From NCBI GenBank assembly GCA_025558095.1, contig JAIVFI010000012.1, positions 620,001-684,000 on the forward strand: a DNA stretch of 64,000 nucleotides, given 5' to 3'. Positions 60,554-64,000 of the stretch are shown one piece after another; position 1 is the first letter of the stretch, and every line of letters begins with the position of its first letter. A program made the position numbers and the translations under genes. The stretch is from Hyaloraphidium curvatum (Eukaryota > Monoblepharomycota > Hyaloraphidiomycetes > Hyaloraphidiales > Hyaloraphidiaceae). The notes beneath the pieces are model-generated. The model was given only the letters and a program-made list of their open reading frames with translations, ran no database searches and was not told the origin of the DNA.

Positions 60554-62137
60554 ATGTCCGCCCCGGCGGAGCAGCTCGACCTGCTCCGCGCGCACGTCGC
60601 CCCGCTCCTCGGCGGGGCCGCGGACTTCGACCCCCTGCTCGACCTCGTGCGGGGCCGCGATGCCGACTTTGTCCTGCTGGGCGAGGCGACGCACGGCACG
60701 CACGAGTTCTACAGGATCCGGGCCGAGGTATCCAAGCGGCTGATCAGGGAGTGCGGCTTCACGGCAATCTGCGTCGAGGCGGACTGGCCGGACGCGTTCA
60801 GGGTCAACCGGTACATCAGGGGCAATGGGAACGACAAGGATGCGACCGAGGCCCTGTCGGGCTTCAGGCGTTTTCCCCAGTGGATGTGGCGCAACAGCGA
60901 CGTCCTCGACCTCGTGGGCTGGCTCAGGTCTGCCGCACTCCCCAGGTTCCCCGCCCCCCGCAATTCACTTCTCCGACCAGATCGCACAACGAAGCCATGC
61001 GCCGCGCCAACGCGCCCGAGACCGGGTTCTACGGCATGGATCTCTACTCCCTGCACGCCTCGCTCCGCGCTGTCCTGGCCCACCTCAAGCGCACCGACCC
61101 CGCCGCCGCCAAGCTCGCAGCCTCGCGCTACTCGTGCTTCGACCGCTTCGGGGAGGACACCCAGCGGTACGGGTACCTCGCTGGGCTGGGGATCGCGGAG
61201 AGCTGCGAGAGGGAGGCGGTGCTCGCCGCGCGGCAGGTGCTCGCGGGGAGGGCCAAGGCGGTTGAGGGGAAGAGGGAGAGGGACGAGCAGTTCGATGCGG
61301 AGATGAACGCCAAGGTGGTCAGGGACGCGGAGAGGTACTACAGGGAGATGTTTCGAGAGGACGTTTCGAGCTGGAACCTGCGCGGTGCGTTCAAGCGCCA
61401 GGAAGGATTGGAGGTTGGTCTGACCGACGATTGGAAGCAGACTCGCACATGGTCGACACACTCTTCGAGCTGCAGAGGCACTTGTCGGGAGCGGACGGCC
61501 ATCCGCGCGCCAAGATCATCGTGTGGGCGCACAACAGGCTGGTTGAACAGTCTGAGGCGCCTGCCAGCACGTTGGCTGACCCTCGGATCGTTGGTAAACC
61601 AACAGCCACCTCGGGGACGCGCGCGCGACCTCCATGGGAGCCCGTGGGGAGCACAACGTGGGCCAGCTGGTCCGGGAGCGCGCGGGGGACCGCGCGGTGC
61701 TCGTGGGATTCACGACCTACAACGGATCCGTCACCGCCGGTGCGTCTCCTCCTCATCATGTTCCCAGCCCGTCGCTGATGGCTCCTACGACCCCACCAGC
61801 ATCGGAATGGGACGCCCCCGCCGAGCGCAAGCGCGTCCGCGACGCCATGCCCGGCTCGTGGGAACACCTGTTCCACCAGCTCGGCGTGCCCAACTTCTTC
61901 CTCCCCCTGCGCGACCCCCCCCTCCGCCCCGCGCTGGCCAAGCCCCTCCTCGAGCGCGCGATCGGCGTGATCTACCGCCCCCAGACCGAGCGGCAGAGCC
62001 ACATGTTCCGCGCCGACATCGCGGGGCAGTTCGATGCGGTGATGCACTACGATGCGACGAGGGCGGTGGAGCCGCTGGAAACCACGGGGGAGTGGAGAGA
62101 GGGGGAGGTGGAGGAGACGTACCCGTCGGGGCTGTGA
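60554..62137 (+). CDS. erythromycin esterase-family protein
   Basis: Five exons (60554-60927, 60981-61384, 61441-61537, 61606-61739, 61800-62137) sum to 1347 nt, 448 residues, all in phase. Landmarks: LLGEATHGTHEFYRIR, ICVEADWPDAFRVNRYI, GFYGMDLYSLHASL, KIIVWAHNSHLGDARAT, EHNVGQLVRE, and the C-terminal ASEWDAPAERKRVRDA. These match bacterial erythromycin esterase-like proteins, whose conserved Glu and His residues are retained. Many such proteins do not act on macrolides, so resistance should not be assumed. Intron 3 (61538-61605) uses a GC donor (ACAG|GCTGGT) with a normal CAG acceptor; no GT donor gives the right phase. Confidence 0.87.
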
Positions 62138-62434
62138 GGTGGCAGTAGGGTGAAGTAGTTCTATTTGATCTGGCTTCTTGGTCTACTTCTTTGGCGAGGA
62201 ATAGGAGAGCGTTCGGCGGGTCCTCATGCGAAGCGTGCATCAGAAACCAGCCTTCATCATGCGGCCAACTATCGATCCACTTGGTAGAACGAATTCCACC
62301 AATTGCACGTGATGCTGGTGCATAATCCCTGACTTTCGAATGTCGGGGGTCGGAGGGACCCTGGGACCGAATCGGAGGCGGAGCCAAGGGTCCTGCCGAC
62401 GTCCGACCCTGGTTGCGCCCCCGAACGAAGAGAG
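62138..62434. other. intergenic, no gene seen
   Basis: 297 nt between the esterase and SYLF genes. Nothing recognised. Confidence 0.35.
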
Positions 62435-63735
62435 ATGTCCGCCGCCGCCGCCGCTCCCGCTCCCGAGACTGAGGCCGCCGCCGCCCCCGCGGTGGCGCCC
62501 GTCGCACCCGTCGGCGCTGAAGAGACCTCCGCCGCCGCCGGTGCTGCCGGTGCGACGCAGACGGCTGCCGCTCCCGTCGGCGATGCTGCCGCTGCCCCCG
62601 TCGGAGACGCCGCTGCGGCCCCCGTCGGAGCTCCGGCAGTCGGTCCGGATGGCGCGCCTCTCGCACCGGTCGAGATCCCGCCGGTCCTCGGGCCCGACGG
62701 TACGCCTTGTTGCGCGACTAGCCGACCGGATCTCTCATGATGGCTCCATTGCAGGCAAGCCCCTTCCCGAGCAGGAACAGAGCGAGCTCATGAAGGAGGT
62801 GACTGCCAACATCACACACATGTGAGTCAGGAGCGAGAAGGCACCCTGATGGGAAGGGCTGACGGCTCTGCAGGAACCCGCTGCCCCAAGACATGGACAA
62901 GGAGGCCGAGAAGGCCGCCGAGACGATCAACAACATGATCAACCCCGGCAAGGGCATCGACATCATCGTCCCCAAGTCCATCATCGACAAGGCCAAGGCC
63001 ATCGCGGTCCTCCACATCGTCAAGGTTGCCTGGGGCTTCTCCGGACGCGCGGGCTCGGGCGTGATTGTCGCCAAGCTGCCCGACGGGACGTGGTCCGCGC
63101 CCTGCGCCATCGGCATGGTTCGTTTACCGACTTGTGGGCCATCATTCGGAGCTGATCCGTTTTGAACAGGCCGGTGCCGGGTGGGGCGCCCAGGTCGGAG
63201 TCGCTGTGACCGACTTCATGTTCATCGCGACGACGGACGCCGGCGTCAAGGCCTTCTCGCGCGGGTTCAACGTGCAGTTCGGCGTCAACGTCGCCGTTGC
63301 TCTCGGCCCCATTGGGCGCGAGGGTGAGGTGGACATCATGCTGTCGGACTTTGCCCCCGTGTACACCTACTCGAGTGAGTGCCGTCCGAGGGGAGGAGAA
63401 GGAACGGATCACTGATCGTACCCGTCGCTTGCAGAGACCAAGGGCCTCTTCGCCGGCGTTTCGCTCGAGGGCAGCGTCCTGCTCCAGCGCTCGAGGGCCA
63501 ACGAGGCCAAGTACGGCAAGGACGTCACCGGCGAGATGATTCTGACCGGGAAGGTTCCCCATCCCAAGGGGAGCGAGGTAGGCCGGCAGAGATGGCGATT
63601 TCTTCCCATCCAACGCAACGACGCCCTCCCCAGAGCCTGTACAAGGCCCTCGAGGAGATGGACAAGAGGGCTGCGGAGCGGGCAAAGGCGGCCGCGGAGA
63701 AGATGAAGCCGACCTCGGAGGCTCCCGACTTCTAG
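62435..63735 (+). CDS. SYLF-domain (Ysc84/SH3YL1-like) lipid- and actin-associated protein
   Basis: Six exons (62435-62699, 62755-62821, 62874-63117, 63170-63374, 63435-63577, 63634-63735) sum to 1026 nt, 341 residues. The N-terminus is low-complexity Ala/Pro/Val with near-identical AAPVGDAA units, about 100 residues. The SYLF domain follows: IDIIVPKSIIDKAKAIAVLH, WGFSGRAGSGVIVAKL, GTWSAPCAIGM, AGAGWGAQVGVAVTDF, VKAFSRGFNVQFGVNV and GPIGREGEVD, then SLEGSVLLQRS. The family binds phosphoinositides and, in yeast Ysc84, actin at endocytic sites. The C-terminus is a charged Lys/Glu helix. No SH3 domain is present, unlike the yeast proteins. Confidence 0.9.
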
Positions 63736-63814
63736 ATTTGCTGGCTGTGCGGGAGACACCAACCACACCGTCTTTCCAGTCGCGAATCGCGCCGTCTCCG
63801 CGGCAGAGCACGCG

Positions 63815-64000
63815 ATGTCGTCCGCCAAAGCGCTAATGGACTTCTCCAACAAGGTCGTGGTCGTCACAGGCGGCGCGTCCGGGTTCGGTTTCGACCTCTG
63901 CACGCTCCTCGCCGCCCGTCGGCCGCGGAAGCTCATCATCGTGGACGTGAGCGCCAAGGGGCCCGAGGCCGCGAAGAGCCTGGCGAGCACGGGGGCAAGC
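63815..64000 (+). CDS. short-chain dehydrogenase, partial (runs off window)
   Basis: The first 62 residues are visible from the ATG at 63815. They open with a strand and a nucleotide-binding motif VVVVTGGASGFGFDLC, then a second strand ending IIVDVS, where an acidic residue suggests NAD preference. The reading frame is open to the window edge. The catalytic Ser/Tyr/Lys region lies beyond the window. Confidence 0.75.
   Translation, partial: MSSAKALMDFSNKVVVVTGGASGFGFDLCTLLAARRPRKLIIVDVSAKGPEAAKSLASTGAS

Noticed and set aside
60540-60560. Two functional divergent start codons overlapping in CATG
   Set aside because: Minus-strand ATG at 60553-60555 and plus-strand ATG at 60554-60556 cannot both be real starts with normal leaders; the esterase start is better supported.
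60554-62137. Antibiotic-resistance gene call
   Set aside because: Family membership alone does not show macrolide esterase activity, and the gene is an intron-bearing eukaryotic copy.
5151-63735. Frameshifted bacterial genes
   Set aside because: Every break in the better genes coincides with GT (once GC) and AG borders, a near-constant length of 50-65 nt and restored family motifs, so these are introns.
1-64000. tRNA or rRNA genes
   Set aside because: No sequence with the expected conserved B-box plus cloverleaf or rRNA core was recognised by eye; a tRNAscan run would settle it.

Overview
This window is GC-rich nuclear DNA of a eukaryote. Most genes are split by very short introns, typically 49-65 nt, with GTGNGN or GTANGN donors and a CTGAC-like branch site just before a YAG acceptor. 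Assembling exons across these introns gives open, in-phase proteins that end at familiar C-termini, including actin, an Amt ammonium transporter, an erythromycin esterase-fold protein, enoyl-CoA hydratase 2 and a SYLF protein. Introns, F-box genes, RING and BTB proteins, EGF modules, peroxisomal SKL/AKL tails and TKL-like kinases rule out a bacterium. The mix of fungal-type genes with many bacterial-looking enzymes suggests an early-diverging (chytrid-grade) fungus. That placement is inference, and nothing here fixes the species.

Layout. 0.2-3.5 kb: GPI-type surface protein and an MFS carrier. 3.8-4.6 kb: a decayed gene. 5.1-7.7 kb: ankyrin-repeat kinase. 7.9-10.8 kb: divergent flavin monooxygenase and arylamine N-acetyltransferase (NAT). 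11-24 kb: two paralogous multi-pass membrane proteins of unknown family (11.0-12.6 and 22.2-23.7), enclosing a RING-VWA protein, an RGG-tailed short-chain dehydrogenase and two repeat arrays (15.7-16.6 and 18.6-21.6 kb). 23.9-31 kb: DUF1272 protein, EGF-like secreted protein, F-box genes, a VOC protein and a Popeye-like protein. 31.2-36.2 kb: an acyl-CoA synthetase whose two halves are separated by 2.9 kb carrying a divergent pair of unrelated genes. 36.5-42.6 kb: ClC channel, amidohydrolase, LigB-type dioxygenase, secreted protein. 42.7-44.2 kb: a third repeat block. 44.9-54.6 kb: BTB-SPRY protein, divergent actin, ammonium transporter, saccharopine-dehydrogenase-like protein. 55-64 kb: LRR kinase, FAD oxidase, peroxisomal hydratase, erythromycin esterase homologue, SYLF protein, and the start of a short-chain dehydrogenase.

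How the genes work together. These are eukaryotic single genes, not operons. Four enzymes end in peroxisomal targeting tripeptides (acyl-CoA synthetase SKL, hydratase SKL, VOC protein AKL, FAD oxidase AKL), which points to peroxisomal lipid or small-molecule oxidation. The two kinases share a catalytic domain and an intron position but carry different sensor repeats. Exon boundaries were placed by hand; where summed exon lengths are stated to be a multiple of three, that arithmetic was checked.
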